A stretch of DNA of 64,000 nucleotides from Asterias amurensis (taxonomy: Eukaryota > Echinodermata > Asteroidea > Forcipulatida > Asteriidae). The translations under genes and the position numbers were made by a program. The stretch is taken from the NCBI RefSeq assembly GCF_032118995.1, contig NC_092669.1, positions 12,572,335-12,636,334 of the forward strand, read 5' to 3'. The first letter of the stretch is position 1. Every line of letters begins with the position of its first letter. The notes below the pieces were generated by a model. The model did not search any database. It was not told where the DNA came from and was given only the letters and a program-made list of their open reading frames with translations. Below are positions 11,455 to 23,619 of the stretch, one piece after another.

Positions 11455-11633
11455 AGGCCCGGTCACACAGGCCCCGATAACAAGAACGAAAACGAGAATG
11501 ATAAAAATGCACGCCCTCGATTGGTTGAATGAGCGTGGGGGTATTCTGCGTGGAGCATTTCAACCAATCGAGGGCGTGCATTTCTATCGTTCTCGTTATC
11601 GTTCTCGTTATCGGGGCCTGTGTGACTGGGCCT
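11455..11633. mobile_element. Foldback MITE, CACACAGGCCCCGATAAC ends
   Basis: The left arm (AGGCCCGGTCACACAGGCC, then GATAACAAGAACG and CACGCCCTCGATTGGTTGAA) is the reverse complement of the right arm ending GGCCTGTGTGACTGGGCCT, with only a short spacer. It spans about 180 bp. The long, nearly perfect arms suggest a young insertion. No clear target duplication was identified. Confidence 0.8.
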
Positions 11634-11639
11634 TAACCC

Positions 11640-13442
11640 TTAAATTAAAATAACCTCAAAACATTTCTTCTATCTACATGGGATTTAACTTTTTCACACG
11701 CCACAGTTTTCAGTTTTTACGCTTCCCAATCCATCCACGGTGTTGAGCATGTTGAGCTTGCTGTTTAACTGTCAAGTTAATGAGTCAATGCAGTGTCAAC
11801 AACCTTCCTGTTTTTTATTGAATGTAAATGAATGATTACTAACAAAATACTAGCCAGTAATTTTATATCAGTATCATCATATAATTATATCAGTAGGGCC
11901 TATCACATCAGTCACTCAACATCATTTAATGACAAATGAATCCTAGCAAACATAACATTTGTTAGTGAATCACATTCATCATATGACATAGACTTGTTTT
12001 CTTTTGAAGTCGAAGAAAACAACGTGAAATCCCCGGGTAAATAAATACACCTAGCGCCGTAGCGACACAACCTCCCGCGGGGTTTTGCGGGGTGCGAACG
12101 GCAAGCACGTCCCTTGATGACCGCCCGCACACACCATCACCATGCCACCACCGCAAGAATTTGACATAGTTTTCAATGCCCCCAATTTACATGACTTACC
12201 TGGATTTCAGTCACATTCACACATGAATGAAATTAACGTCTGTAATGTTGTCAAACTCAGCTCACCGCAAATGATAATGATGATGTTCAAATAATTTTAG
12301 TCCAAGCAATGAAGTAACGATGAGTAGAGCCGCGAGTTAGAAATGCGAGCAGACAACCTTGCCATTGGTGTTTGTTGATTGAAGCGCCAACACTTTTTTT
12401 TTGCAAAGTCTTTGAACTTCACACACAAAAAACGCCGTAAATTTCACATTTCCGAAGGTATTTCGTCCAATTAAGTTGATGAGACCATTGTAAGACTTGT
12501 CCTGATGGTGGGTTGGTAGTTTAGCGACGTCTGAACAGAGGTTTGAGGGTAAAATGTGGGGTTTTCGTGGCTGTTTTTGCGTCTTCTGTGTGACCCCGAA
12601 ATGAGTGCAGAATACACGACGTGATAACACAAAAATTAATGCATTGAATGCAATGTGCGATGGCAGCAATAACGTGACCTTGTTATCTAAAGGTCATGGG
12701 CACAATCCATTATTTCTTTGGGGGTTTATAATATTTAGCTCGTTTATGTCAACAACTATATGGCACGTTCTTGTGTGAAATTCTCTCTATACGTTTTTAG
12801 AAATCTACATTAAAATTTCAGAAATAAAGGTGCGGGGAAATACTGAAACAGCTGCAGCATGCACTGCTAGATGTACTTTTGCAGGAGGGGGCGTGTCAGG
12901 ATGCAAAGTGAGGTGGCTCTGCGCCGCAATCTCCACCACTGGAGGTCGCCCTATCACTTTAATGAACAGAGAATGAAAATAATTAACTTTTAGGTGGATG
13001 GTGGTGTGTGGCACTGGCAGGAGATTCTGTCCCCTTGAGATTCTGACAAACTTCTTCTAATAACACCCTCGTTTGAATCATCCTCCTTCAACCCATGTTA
13101 ATTTCCCATAATATGGGGGACAGAATTCCCCGGGACACACCGACCTATTCGTAAAGTTCTTATTTTGTTTAACTGACCATAAAAACTTCTGGTAAAAATA
13201 AGAAGGAACGCTGAAGGGCTGTGTAAGTAGTAGTTTGAAATAAAGAGGTTATTGTCACCTCAAGCATTAAGCCTTTCTTAGGCATCTGCAAAGCACATAA
13301 CTGCAACAAGAATGGTTTTCCCCATTAATTTCTCACATTATTTTGACAGATTAGGTTTAAATTTTCAGTTTTATAATCTCTGGGTACACCAAGTTATAGA
13401 TACTGGTCTTTGATAATTACAAAAAGTGTACCTAACCTTTAA
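11640..13442. other. Intergenic; moderately CpG-richer patch at about 12040-12140
   Basis: The patch with GCGCCGTAGCGAC and CCCGCGGGGTTTTGCGGGG could mark a promoter, but no exon with both splice signals was found nearby. Short open frames on the minus strand have no domains. Confidence 0.3.
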
Positions 13443-13869
13443 AGGCAGTGGACATTATTGGTAATTACTCAAAATAATTATTATCATAAAACCTTACTTG
13501 GTAACAAGTAATGGGGAGAGGTTGGCAGTATAAAACATTGTGCGAAGTTTTCAAGAAAGAAGCAATTTTTCATAAAATTTGATTTCGAGACCCCCCCCCC
13601 AAAAAAAAAAAAATAAAAAATAATAATAATAATAAATAAATAAATAAATAAATAAAATTAATTTAGAGTTTGAGTTCTCGAAATCAAGCATCTAAAAGCA
13701 CACAACTTCGGGTGACAAGGGTGTTTTTTCTTTCATTATTATCTCGCAACTTCGGTGACCGATTGAGCTCAGATTTTCACAGGTTTGTTATTTTATGCAA
13801 AAATAATGAGATACAGAAAGTGAGAAGACTGGTCTTTGACGATATTATTAGCAATAGTGTCCACTGTCT
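13443..13869 (+). mobile_element. MITE family 1, near full length
   Basis: Flanked by TTAA on both sides (13439-13442 and 13870-13873). It opens AGGCAGTGGACATTATTGG and closes GTGTCCACTGTCT. It includes CGAAATCAAGCATCTAAAAG and GACCGATTGAGCTCAGATTT, family hallmarks. A poly-C, poly-A and TAAA microsatellite (about 13589-13660) lies in its middle. Confidence 0.8.
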
Positions 13870-14167
13870 TTAAAATAATATATTACGGCCGCGACGGACT
13901 TTGTCGATCATTCAATCTGCTTGGGAACAGCTCTAGCTCTGCAAGATTGAGAATTATGAATGTTGTGAAAATACTTTTTCGGGTAAACTTGGTGAACTGA
14001 ATTGGTGTGATGGCTTTTCCACAAGCTAAAATAGAACTAAGTAAGGTAGTTAATTTTAGGGGAAAATAATTATTAGTAGGCTACAGTTGCACACAGAGAA
14101 AAACAAACACAAAGGATTTTCGGACATAACAATGGAGGTCTATTATTTCCAACAAATGATGATTCAA

Positions 14168-14574
14168 GGCACTGGACACCTTTGGTAATAATTGTCAAAG
14201 ATCAGTCATCTAACTTGGAGTATCTCAACATTATGCAAATAAAAACAAACCTGTAAAACTTTGAGCTCAGTTTGGTTGTCGGAGTTGCAAGTGAATAATG
14301 AAAGAAAAAACTCCCCATTCGCACAAGTTGTGGTCTTTCAGATGTTGAATTCGAGACCTCAGGTGAGGTCACAAATTCAATTCATTGACAAAAATGTGAA
14401 AGTACACGCTCTTCTTTCTCAAAAATTACGTTAGTTTAGAGAGAAACGTTTTTCATAATGTTTAAACTACCGAGCTCTCCCTTGCTCGTTACCAAGTAAG
14501 TTTTTATGCTATCAATTATTTTTAGTAACAATATTGGTTTTTGTTGTTGTAATTAGTATGGTCCACTTCCTTTA
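14168..14574 (-). mobile_element. MITE family 1, near full length
   Basis: AAGGCACTGGACACCTTTGG on the left and TATGGTCCACTTCCTTTAA on the right, with the centre around GGTGAGGTCACAAATTC. The arm order is opposite to 13443-13869. From 14580 to 15330 there is a 110-codon open frame on the plus strand (14581-14913) without any domain, which I do not call a gene. Confidence 0.75.
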
Positions 14575-15334
14575 AAAGTCATGAAGTCTGCCTCAGAATT
14601 CATCCAATGGGTAGTGTTTAGTGGTATTGTATTCATTTTTCCCTTTAGTGGTCTCCAGCAAGTTGTTTTGCTCTCACCAGCCACAGACCTACCCGAAGCC
14701 CTGCATTTTGAATCAAAATTAATCAACAATCCTTTTGGGGAAAAAAAAGAAAGTGAGTTTGAAGAAATAGGCCCAAAGTTAATCCTTGAACTTTATCTCA
14801 CGATGCATCGAAATAACGAAGACAACGAAGAGGGATTGTTTGGGTTTCTTTATTGTTTACTACGCGAGCAAAGTACAAAGCGGTATTACAAGAATGGAGA
14901 TGGCACTGGCTGATTTGTATCAGTTTATGACAGAAACAAAAAGTGTGACCCGTCTATAAAGTTGTTCAAATAATGTAATTATTTTCCCAAATGACTAGTA
15001 CAGTGTTTTGCCTGCCAGAAAGGACCTCCAATGTACAAAGTCCACCATTGTTGTCAATAAAGGTCATATTGTCGATATATACCAACCGTAGCCCTTTCAT
15101 CCCACCTTTAGACAACTTTAAATAAAATGGTAATGAAAACAATGGGTAAACTTTTGAGGGGGTAAAATTTATTGAAAATTAAACAAAACGCGAGACGCAA
15201 GCCTTTGAAATTGTATTTTGTTGTTTATAAACAAATCTTCAATCATAAAAATACCCTTAAATGCATAATAATTTGTGGGCGTATAACTCTTTAAAAAAAT
15301 AATTATCTCTCAAAACCTCAATTATTGAGTTCAA

Positions 15335-15490
15335 CGCTGAGGGCACTGTCTTCAATTTATGGCAATATTTGTTCGCCGAAGAGGGCGCTGTCGTAAATTT
15401 GGTGTAAAAATAGTTTTACATCACGAGAGGGCGCTGTCTTCAAATCGTGTAATTATTATATTATTTTTCAACCGAGAGGGCGCTGTTCCG
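15335..15490 (+). repeat. Cluster of GAGGGCGCTGTC words
   Basis: GAGGGCACTGTCTTCAA (about 15339), AGAGGGCGCTGTCG (15380), AGAGGGCGCTGTCTTCAA (15426) and AGAGGGCGCTGTTCC (15475) occur about 45-50 bp apart. The core resembles the 3' half of a CTCF site, or it may be a degenerate 46-bp repeat. It lies 0.4 kb upstream of a candidate first exon. Confidence 0.55.
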
Positions 15491-15507
15491 TCCCAAATTT
15501 TGCTATC

Positions 15508-15835
15508 GGCCCAACTGTAGTTGGGGCAGGTCCCCAACCCGAGGGTCTCAACTGTAGTCCGGCACTCCAACTGTAGTTTGGACCGCTTATAGAACTCTCT
15601 GCAACACTGCTGTATGTGTGTGTGTGTAAACAAAGCCTCCACCTAAATTCACTCTGGAAACAAATTTGACTTTAAATGTTTTTAACAGAACAAGAAAGAA
15701 CTCCAAAAGTTATACATACAAAAATAACAAATTTGGGCTGCACCACATTTTTGTATAATGAAGTCTCGGATTAGGAATGCACTGTTCGCTGCTATCTTTC
15801 CCAATTACCAATGACCCAACTATAGTTGGGACACC
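15508..15835. promoter_or_regulatory. Palindromic CAACTGTAGTTGG motifs
   Basis: CCCAACTGTAGTTGGGG (about 15511), CAACTGTAGTCCGG (15549), CCAACTGTAGTTTGGA (15566) and CCCAACTATAGTTGGGA (about 15818) are near-perfect palindromes within 320 bp. Dimeric transcription factors bind such sites. A regulatory role for the candidate exon at 15.9 kb is inference. Confidence 0.35.
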
Positions 15836-16504
15836 CAAACTCGAACACTCAAGCTGGGACTAGTGATTGCCAAGTTCGGATTGGGCGGAAATTCTGCATA
15901 GTGCACTGCACAATCTTCGTAAACATGTCGTCTGCTCAAGATGGATTTAAAATCAGAATGTTTTCACCATAAAAGATCGGTAAGTAAGGATTTGTTTGTT
16001 TAGTGTATTGTTAATTTCGTCTGGAAATAGCTGGTAGATTCGTGGTGTGTATCTAGATGCCATGGGACACAGGTAGCACCCTTTGTAAAGTGGGATTCAA
16101 ACAAAAACTTGTGGGTTCGAATTTAATATGGTCGGACACGTTGGTTGGCTATGGAGTTTGTGTACATTGTTTATGTTATACTTGTTTTGACTTATATTAT
16201 GATGATGATGGACGGGACAGACGCAATTTTGAGTAATTAGTCATGGTTCTAAGTTTAGCCCCCAACCTTATACCTAGGGACCATGAATGAGCGATCATAA
16301 ATAGCAACTTAGCTTGTTGATGTTGTTCATTGATGTTTGCACTGTCTGACTCGGTGAGTGATTGTATTTGACACTCTTATAATGTACCTGTACAAAAACA
16401 TCAAACATTGAATGTGCATCACTCACAGCCACCAATGTCCAAATGTCAAAGAATAAAGTTTCCTTACCTCACTAATGAGCCGATTCTTGACGTCAATATG
16501 CAAG

Positions 16505-16575
16505 GGTTAACGGTTGTCTAGTGGTAAGACTGCATGACTGGCAATCACACGGTTGTAGGTTTGAATCTTACCAAG
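16505..16575 (+). repeat. tRNA-like SINE head
   Basis: GGTTGTCTAGTGGTAAGACT resembles an A box and GGTTTGAATCTTACC a B box at tRNA spacing. The acceptor ends do not pair well, so a functional tRNA is unlikely. Confidence 0.4.
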
Positions 16576-16817
16576 CTTATCGCTAATTTCAAAATGAATA
16601 GAATAAGTTGTGTTGCCTAGTTACTGAATCACAAGTTCTTGATTTGTGCAATTCATAATCATGTTGGAAACCAATGTTTGTATGAGATAGATTGACTGTT
16701 GCTAGGTTGGTGTTTATATCCAGACCCCTTGTGGGAGTTTGTCGAGTCCCCTTCACCAAGGCACCAAGGCATTTTCTTCTTGGTAAAGGGCACCCTATGA
16801 TGAAATTGCAAATTTGT

Positions 16818-16897
16818 ACTGGATCATTTCAAGGGCACCAAGGCAATGACCAGGGGACACGGAGGCAATCGCCTTCGTTGCCTCTGTGAAGTATCAG
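16818..16897 (+). repeat. Single unit of the 84-85 bp repeat
   Basis: GGCACCAAGGCAATGACCAG and GGAGGCAATCGCCTTCGTTG match the arrays at 195-660 and 3316-3560. The neighbourhood 16900-17545 has only weak repeat remnants. Confidence 0.75.
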
Positions 16898-18314
16898 GCC
16901 TGCCCCTTGATTGGAGGTGCAATCTAATCAATCAAACAATATACACAAATAAAGAGAGTATTTGTAGTACATGAATCTGAAGACATTGTTTTAGGAAGTG
17001 AAAAGTAGAAGGCCCTGTTCGTTTAGCAGCTCCTACTTCTGACATGCTGTTGATCTCAGTTCAATCACGGAGGAAGGAAAAGTTGTAGAAGTCAAGTCCA
17101 AGTTTAAAAAAATAACTGTCCTTTAAAAGATAAGATTCAACTTGATGTTTTAAAATATTTTTTACTGAACATTTTTTATTGAACATCCTAAAAAGTAAAG
17201 GCTAAATGGAAAGTATTTAATTTCAGGCCTTGAATTAACTCATTTACCATGGGGCTCTGTGCTTTTGCTGTCAAGCCATTTGCAAGGTTTCAAAACGAAT
17301 TTACATTTTCCTCCTAGAAGTAACCCTTACCAGAGGATAATTGCTGTGCCCGTTTCAAGAGCAAATTTTTAAAAAGGCCTGTAATTGTTTGATTGCTTGG
17401 ACCCATAGGAGACCATTGGCTACTGCTGAATGGGCCACAAAGTTGAAATTGAAATCAATAATTAGACCCTTAAGAATAATAAAATGAAAGATCCCAAACA
17501 ACCACTTTTTGACTCATGTGTTGTTGCATGTTTTCCCCTCTGCAGGAATCCTTGAAGTAACCTCGCTGTGTAATGTACATCATTTCAACAGACACGGTTT
17601 AAGTCATCACAAACCATCGGCACATCACAAGGAGTCCTCAGCAGATGAAAGTTTTAACTAAACGCTCCACCTCTCAAAATTACTGCAAATACTGGTGAGT
17701 TACAACTATATTTTCTTCTTATTTATGATGAATTTGATTTTCAGTGTGTGGATCATGTTGATGAATCCAAGTGCCTCCCCAGGTCACGCTGTCTTGTACT
17801 TCCATCTCAACCTCCCACTCTTTCTTTCCATCTTGAACCGCCCCCAAGATGTACCCTTTCTACTATTAGCCTTGTACTTTCATCCCAACCTCCCCCTTTT
17901 TTTTCCATCTTGAACCGCCCCCAAGATGTACCCCTTCTACTATTAGCCTTGTACTTTCATCCCAACCTCCCCCTTTTCTTTCCATCTTGAACCGCCCCCA
18001 AGATGTACCCCTTCTACTATTAGCCTTGTACTAGACCTCCCCTTTTCTTTCTTTCTTAAACCGCCCCCAAGATGTCACCCCTTCTATTATTAGCCTAAGA
18101 CAATCCATCTCAACCACTCTCTTTTCTTTCTTTCTTAAACCGCCCCTAAGAGATACCCCTTCTACTATTATTACCATCCCAACCTCCCCTTTTTTTTTCT
18201 TCTCTTGAACCGCCCCCAAGATATAAACCCCTTTTACTATTAACCTTGTACTTCCATCCCAACTTCCCATTTTCTTTCAAAGTTCTTGAACCGCCCCAAG
18301 ATCTAGCCCTTCTA

Positions 18315-18440
18315 CTACTAACCATACCTCCCCCTCTTCACATCCGTGACTCATCCTCTATCAGCTCATTCAAGACTCGGCTAAAAACACATAATTTTCA
18401 GACAATGTTAAAGCGCCTTCAAAGTGCCAGTGAAAAGCAC
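18315..18440 (+). mobile_element. LINE fragment, reverse-transcriptase ORF C-terminus
   Basis: Within the minisatellite the plus strand reads HIRDSSSISSFKTRLKTHNF and ends SASEKH-stop. The FKxxLKTHLF-type tail is typical of CR1/L2-like non-LTR elements. It appears to be a 5'-truncated insertion that split the array, since minisatellite units flank it on both sides. Confidence 0.6.
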
Positions 18441-18659
18441 TAGGCCTGCACACAAATGTTATAACCTTATTGTTATTGTCAATTATTTTTTTTCTTCCTT
18501 CTACTATTAAAAGCCTTGTACTTCCATCCCAAACTCTCCCTTTTCAGTCCGGATCTAGAACCGCCCCAAAGACAATCTCCCCCTTCAATTATTATCCTTG
18601 TACTTCCATTCCAACCTCCCCCATCTAGAACCACACCCAAGATATACCCCTTCAACTAA

Positions 18660-19110
18660 TAGGCCAAACAAAATACGAGTTTAAGGCCTGCCATTTTTGA
18701 AAAAAACGGAAGGAGGGATTTATTATTTATATTTTTCAAAATGGCTGCCCCGCACATTTTTCTTAAGGGGGGGGGGTTAAAAATAACTGGCTATATACTT
18801 GGCTTTTAAAAGCCTTGTACAGTTCCAACCTCCCGCTTTTCCGCCATCTTGAACCGCCCCAAGATGTAGGTCCCCATCTATTACCAGCCTACACATTAGA
18901 GTATTATAGTCCCACTTTTGTGAAACAAATGAACAACTCATACGTTTTCTGCTCAATTCCATTTTAGTTTTATTCAAAATGCCACTGTCACAAGAGCAAA
19001 AACTTGAACAAAAAAAATAAAAAGTACATTTAAGTAAACCCTTTACTTGAATTGACCTTGATTAAACTTTTAAATTCAGCTGCTCTCTTATAAGATATGA
19101 AATTGTCAAG
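18660..19110 (+). repeat. Flank duplication, copy 1
   Basis: The run from a TGGCTGCC-containing block through CCATTTTAGTTTTAT and GCCACTGTCACAAGAG is repeated in diverged form at about 20935-21400 (CCATTTTAGTTTTATTTATT and GCAACTGTCACAAAATT). The minisatellite therefore spread together with a larger unit. Confidence 0.6.
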
Positions 19111-20940
19111 ATGTACCCCTTTCTGCTTTTAGCCTTGTACTTCCATCCCAACATCCCCCTTTTGTTTCCATCTTGAACTGCCCCCAAGATGTACCCTTTC
19201 TTTCAATTAGTCTTGTACTTCAATCTCAACCTCCCCCTTTTCTTTTCATCTTAAACCATCCCCAAGTTGTACCCTTTCTTTCAATTAGTCTTGTACTTCA
19301 ATCTCAACCTCCCCCTTTTCTTTTCATCTTAAACCATCCCCAAGTTGTACCCCTTTCTGCTTTTAGCCTTGTACTTCCGTCCCAACCTCGACCCCTTGTT
19401 TTTCCATCTTGAACTGCCCAAAGATATACCCCTTCTATTAAGCCTTGTACTTCCATCCCAACCTCCCCTTTTCTTTCCATCTTGAACCGCCCCAAGATGT
19501 ACCCTTTCTTTCCATTAGTCTTGTACTTCAATCTCAACCTCCCCCTTTTCTTTTTGTCTTGAACCGTCCCCAAGATGTACCCCTTTCTGCTTTTAGCCTT
19601 GTACTTCCATCCCAACCTCCCCTTTTCTTATCATCTTGAACCGCCCCAAAAATATACCCCTTCTATTTAAAGCCTTGTACTTCCATCCCATCCTCCCCCT
19701 TTTCTTTCCATCTTGAACCGCCCCCAAGATGTACTCTTTCTTTCCATTAGCCTTGTACTTCCATCCCATCCTCCCCCTTTTCTTTCCATCTTGAACCGCC
19801 CCCAAGATGTACTCTTTCTTTCCATTAGTCTTGTACTTCCATCTCAACCTCCCCCTTTTCTTTCCATCTTGAACCGCCCCCAAGATGTACCCTTTCTTTT
19901 CATTAGTCTTGTACTTCCATCCCAACCTCCCCCTTTTTCTTCCATCTTGAACCGTCCCCAAGATATACCCCTTTCCATCTTGAAATGCCCCAAGATATAC
20001 CCCTTCTATTAAGCCTTGTACTTCCATCCTAACCTCCCCCTTTTCCTTTCATCTTGAACCTCCCCAAAGATAAACCCCTTCTACCATTAGTCTTGTATCC
20101 ATCTCAACCTCCTCCTATTATTTCCATCTTGAACCACCCCCAAGATGTACCCTTTCTACTATTAGCCGTGTACTTCCATCCCAACCTCCCCCTTTTTCTT
20201 CCATCTTGAACCGCCCCCAAGACATACCCTTCTGCTATTAGCCTTGTACTTCCATCCCAACCTCCCCTTTTCTTATCATCTTGAACCGCCCCCAAAATAT
20301 ACCCCTTCTATTTAAAGCCTTGTACTTCCATCCCATCCTCCCCCTTTTCTTTCCATCTTGAACCGCCCCCATGATGTACCCTTTCTTTCCATTAGTCTTG
20401 TACTTCAATCTCAACCTCCCCCTTTTCTTTCCATCTTGAACCGCCCCCAAGATGTACCCTTTCTTTCCATTAGTCTTGTACTTCAATCTCAACCTCCCCC
20501 TTTTCTTTCCATCTTGAACTGCCCCCAAGATGTACCCTTTCTTTCCATTAGTCTTGTACTTCAATCTCAACCTCCGCCTTTTCTTTTCATCTTGAACCGT
20601 CCCCAAGATGTACCCCTTCCTGCTTTTAGCCTTGTACTTCCGTCCCAACCTCCCCCTTGTTTTTCCGTCTTGAACCGCCCCAAGATATACCCCTTCTATT
20701 AAGCCTTGTACAAAATTTCCATTCAAACCTCCCCCTTTTCTTTCCATCTTGAACCACCCCCAAGATGTACCCTTTCTACTATTAGCCGTGTACTTCCATC
20801 CCAACCTCCCCCTTTTTCTTCCATCTTGAACCGCCCCCAAAATATACCCCTTCTATTTAAAGCTTTGTACTTCCATCCCAACCTCCCCCTTTTCCGTCAT
20901 TCTTGAACCGCCCCAAGATACCCCTTCAACTTTTACCCCC

Positions 20941-21400
20941 CCCCCCCCCAAAAAAAAAAAAAAAAAACATGTTTATGAGCAGCCTGCCTTTTTCCTTTTC
21001 TTTTTCAGAATGGTCGCCTGACACTTTTTTTTTTAAAGACAACCAGGCTATTTTCTCAAAATTTATTTTTCTCATCTGAGATTGTTAAAATTTATCCTCT
21101 TTTTGCAATTAGAAAAAAAGAGGGATGCTCACCATGTTTTTATTTTTACTTGGCCTTAGCCTTGTACAATCCATCCCAACCTCTCCTTTTTCAATCTTAA
21201 ACCGCCCCTAAGATGTACCCCCATCTCTTACCAGCCTACACTATGTGTATAACTTATTTAATAATGTTGTGAAACTAATGAACAACTCGTAGGTTTTCTG
21301 TTCAATTCCATTTTAGTTTTATTTATTTACTTCAATAGTCAAAGTGCAACTGTCACAAAATTTTAATAAAACAAACTTTAAAAGTACAGTTCTAAGTTGG
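20941..21400 (+). repeat. Flank duplication, copy 2
   Basis: Diverged copy of 18660-19110. It begins with a poly-C then poly-A run and includes one isolated minisatellite unit and the shared AACAACTCGTAGGTTTTCTG segment. Confidence 0.6.
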
Positions 21401-21807
21401 TAGATTAAACTTTTAACAATTTTACTTCAGAGACTGTTGGTTTGAGTTCAGCTGCTCACTAGTGGGATAGGAATTTTTTTCAAACATTTCATACAGATTT
21501 TAAAAAGTAAAATAAATAGGCCAATACACTTTTTGTTTGAACTTTAAAATTCTGTGTCTAAATTTAGACACAGACCGTCAAATTTGATCAATAGATATTA
21601 TAACTAATACAATTCTTGATTCTTTGATTTCTGTTTACAGGTCCATTAAGATGATGAGGAGCAGCAGTTTCCTCACAAAAGATGCACCGAGGCTTTGATG
21701 AGAACACTTAGATTGCAGCTTCATCACGACTTCAAACACTTCATCATCTCTCACTGCAAGCTTCTCGTACTTCAACTCTGTAAAGTATTCAATACTAGGA
21801 TATTAAG

Positions 21808-23600
21808 GTAGGCTTTTTGTTTTGGGTATGAATTGTAAAAAGGTCTGTTTACAAATAAACGCTGTGACAGGGCAGCACTGTGACTTCATCATCAATGTAC
21901 TTAAAGGGCCTTGTCACACAAGTCAATTTTGAGTCAACTGCTCCAGTGCAGACAAACAAAAAAACACTTTGATATCAAAGTACATCTTCAATCATGGCCT
22001 TACTATACATGTACCTCTAATGAATTTCTGTGAAAATTCAGATGGCAATGTTGTTTTCTTAGTGGGCATTGCCTGAAAGTGGTTGCCTATAAATTGCCTC
22101 ATGGGACTTGGATATTTTGCATTTATTGCAGTCCAGTCCCCCAACCTGTGAGGCAGTAGCAGGGTATGGCTATTGGCTTGGAATGTCACCCAAGGTCAAT
22201 TTGCCTCTGAAATCTTTTTACAATCCAAATAAATTGTTCAAAAATGAGATGAAGCACAATTGATGAAGTCCTACATTTTGTAAACAGACCTTTAGTAATA
22301 TACAGTCCATTTATTGTGACTGTTGATGTAAGGTTCTATCGATTGGTGCTGGCAGAAGAGTATTTAAAGTTACATATTTGTGCCATTTTGTTGGCAACGC
22401 TTAGTACAACAATCAACTCATAAGCAGAAAGCACACTATGATTTGCAATTGCCACATTTCTGCTAAGCTGAAAAATAAACATGTGTTGCTACATGTAGAA
22501 TTTGTCTTATCCAGTCGTTCCTAATTCATTCTCTTGGAGAGTGCTGTCCTACAAAGACCAATAAATGTTTTGGTTTATCGAACTCTCCAGCTCAGCTTTT
22601 TCATAGCGTTGCCAATTAAAGTTGAATCATGCTGAGGGGTTTATGCCGGGAGTACTTCTCCTGGAGTTCTTCTGCCAGCACATATCTATAAAATAATGGA
22701 AAGAAAATTAATTAGTATGAGTAGTATACAATCGTGAATCTATGTGATGCTTAAGTGGCTCAAAGATAGGGGTGTGTGACGTAGCTTTGTCAAAGATCAC
22801 ATCAAGTTTGTCTAATAGATTTACACACCAACCCTACTCAATTGTTAAAATTCTAACAAATTATGTTCTGTTCTAATACTTTGTACCATTCATATTTTCA
22901 TTTCAATGGCACTTCTAGAAAGACAAAAGTTGAATTACAACGGTATCAATTGGTGGTTTTAAGTTTTGATTTTAGATTCTATCAAGTAGTAAATGTTTTG
23001 GGGTTGAACAAAACGTCAAACTGACTACAGCAGGGTGTGAACCAATGCGTATTTAATTATGCCGGCGCACAACTTAGTCAGCCGGCCCTATGTTGGTAGT
23101 CTCCCTATTTTGTCAATGTTTGCTTCGGGTGCCAGTTCTTGTTTCAAGCCAAATTTAGTTTAAGTTATTAGATGATAAGTCTTTTTTATCCCAAGTACCA
23201 GTAAGCATGTATCCTATTTATTCTGTAACATTTATAAGCAGAGACTGTGATACTTATTTAGTAATCGTATAAACGGATTGATCACCAATGTCAAGTTGTT
23301 GAAACAACAATGGTTCGTTCAGAACAAACATTTGCATTTGGGTAAGAGTTTTACTTGTGACAATTACAACTTCATTGTTTTGGGAATCAGTGAATTCATT
23401 CACATCATCTTGTTTCAGTAAACACACCAAATTACCAACTTTGAATTGGAATGACCCATAAATGCTAACATAACAGGGGTGCGTCAATCAACACACTTGT
23501 AAGCAAGAATGATTTATATCAAAGGAAGGTAACAATCTGAAACTTATTACCCTTGAACTTTCAGATTAAAACGAATTCCTCAGTTTTGTTGTTGATGTTG
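21808..23600. other. Gene-free stretch with a tRNA-like remnant
   Basis: The block at 23000-23110 (GGGGTTGAACAAAACGTC, TATGCCGGCGCACAACTTAG) matches the tRNA-like repeat at 51980-52130. The word TTAAAGGGCCTTGTCACAC at about 21901 looks like one end of another TTAA-type MITE. Nothing else is supported. Confidence 0.4.
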
Positions 23601-23619
23601 ATACATTGTAGTCGAGCGA

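Larger units (their letters stand above)
17790..20940 (+). repeat. 77-78 bp minisatellite, about 30 units
   Basis: Units follow the plan CTTGTACTTCCATCCCAACC, then CCCCCTTTTCTTTCCATCTT, then GAACCGCCCCCAAGATGTAC, then CCTTTCTACTATTAG. Blocks lie at 17.79-18.31, 18.50-18.66 and 19.11-20.93 kb, with a stray unit at about 21160-21230. Adjacent units differ by point changes and small indels. Pyrimidine-rich plus strand and purine-rich minus strand produce long open frames with repeating ILGAVQDGKKRGR-like peptides. These are artefacts of the array, because the unit length is near a multiple of three. Confidence 0.95.
15905..21807 (+). ncRNA. Candidate spliced non-coding transcript, three exons
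   Basis: Three exon-like blocks are in order. Exon 1 ends at 15979 (GATCG|GTAAGTA). Exon 2 is 17546-17694, after a TTTTCCCCTCTGCAG acceptor and before ACTG|GTGAGT. Exon 3 is 21641-21807, after TGATTTCTGTTTACAG and before TTAAG|GTAGGC. The first ATG in exon 1 opens a frame of only 15 codons. A 34-codon frame starts at 17645, crosses the exon 2/3 junction and ends in exon 3. So it is a lncRNA, a transcript with a micropeptide, or the 5' untranslated part of a gene beyond the part I could follow. Intron 2 holds the minisatellite at 17.79-20.94 kb. No RNA evidence is available. Confidence 0.35.

Noticed and set aside
12040-12140. CpG island with a gene start
   Set aside because: The GC-rich patch is short and no exon with a donor or a conserved start was found beside it.
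14581-14913. 110-codon open frame on the plus strand
   Set aside because: No domain, no splice or promoter context, AT-rich codons, and it adjoins a MITE. Probably chance.
17748-20840. Long open frames on both strands in the minisatellite (repeating ILGAVQDGKKRGR and PPPFLSILNRPQD peptides)
   Set aside because: They come from a 77-78 bp unit with few stops. Frames break whenever a unit changes length, and there is no start context or splice support.
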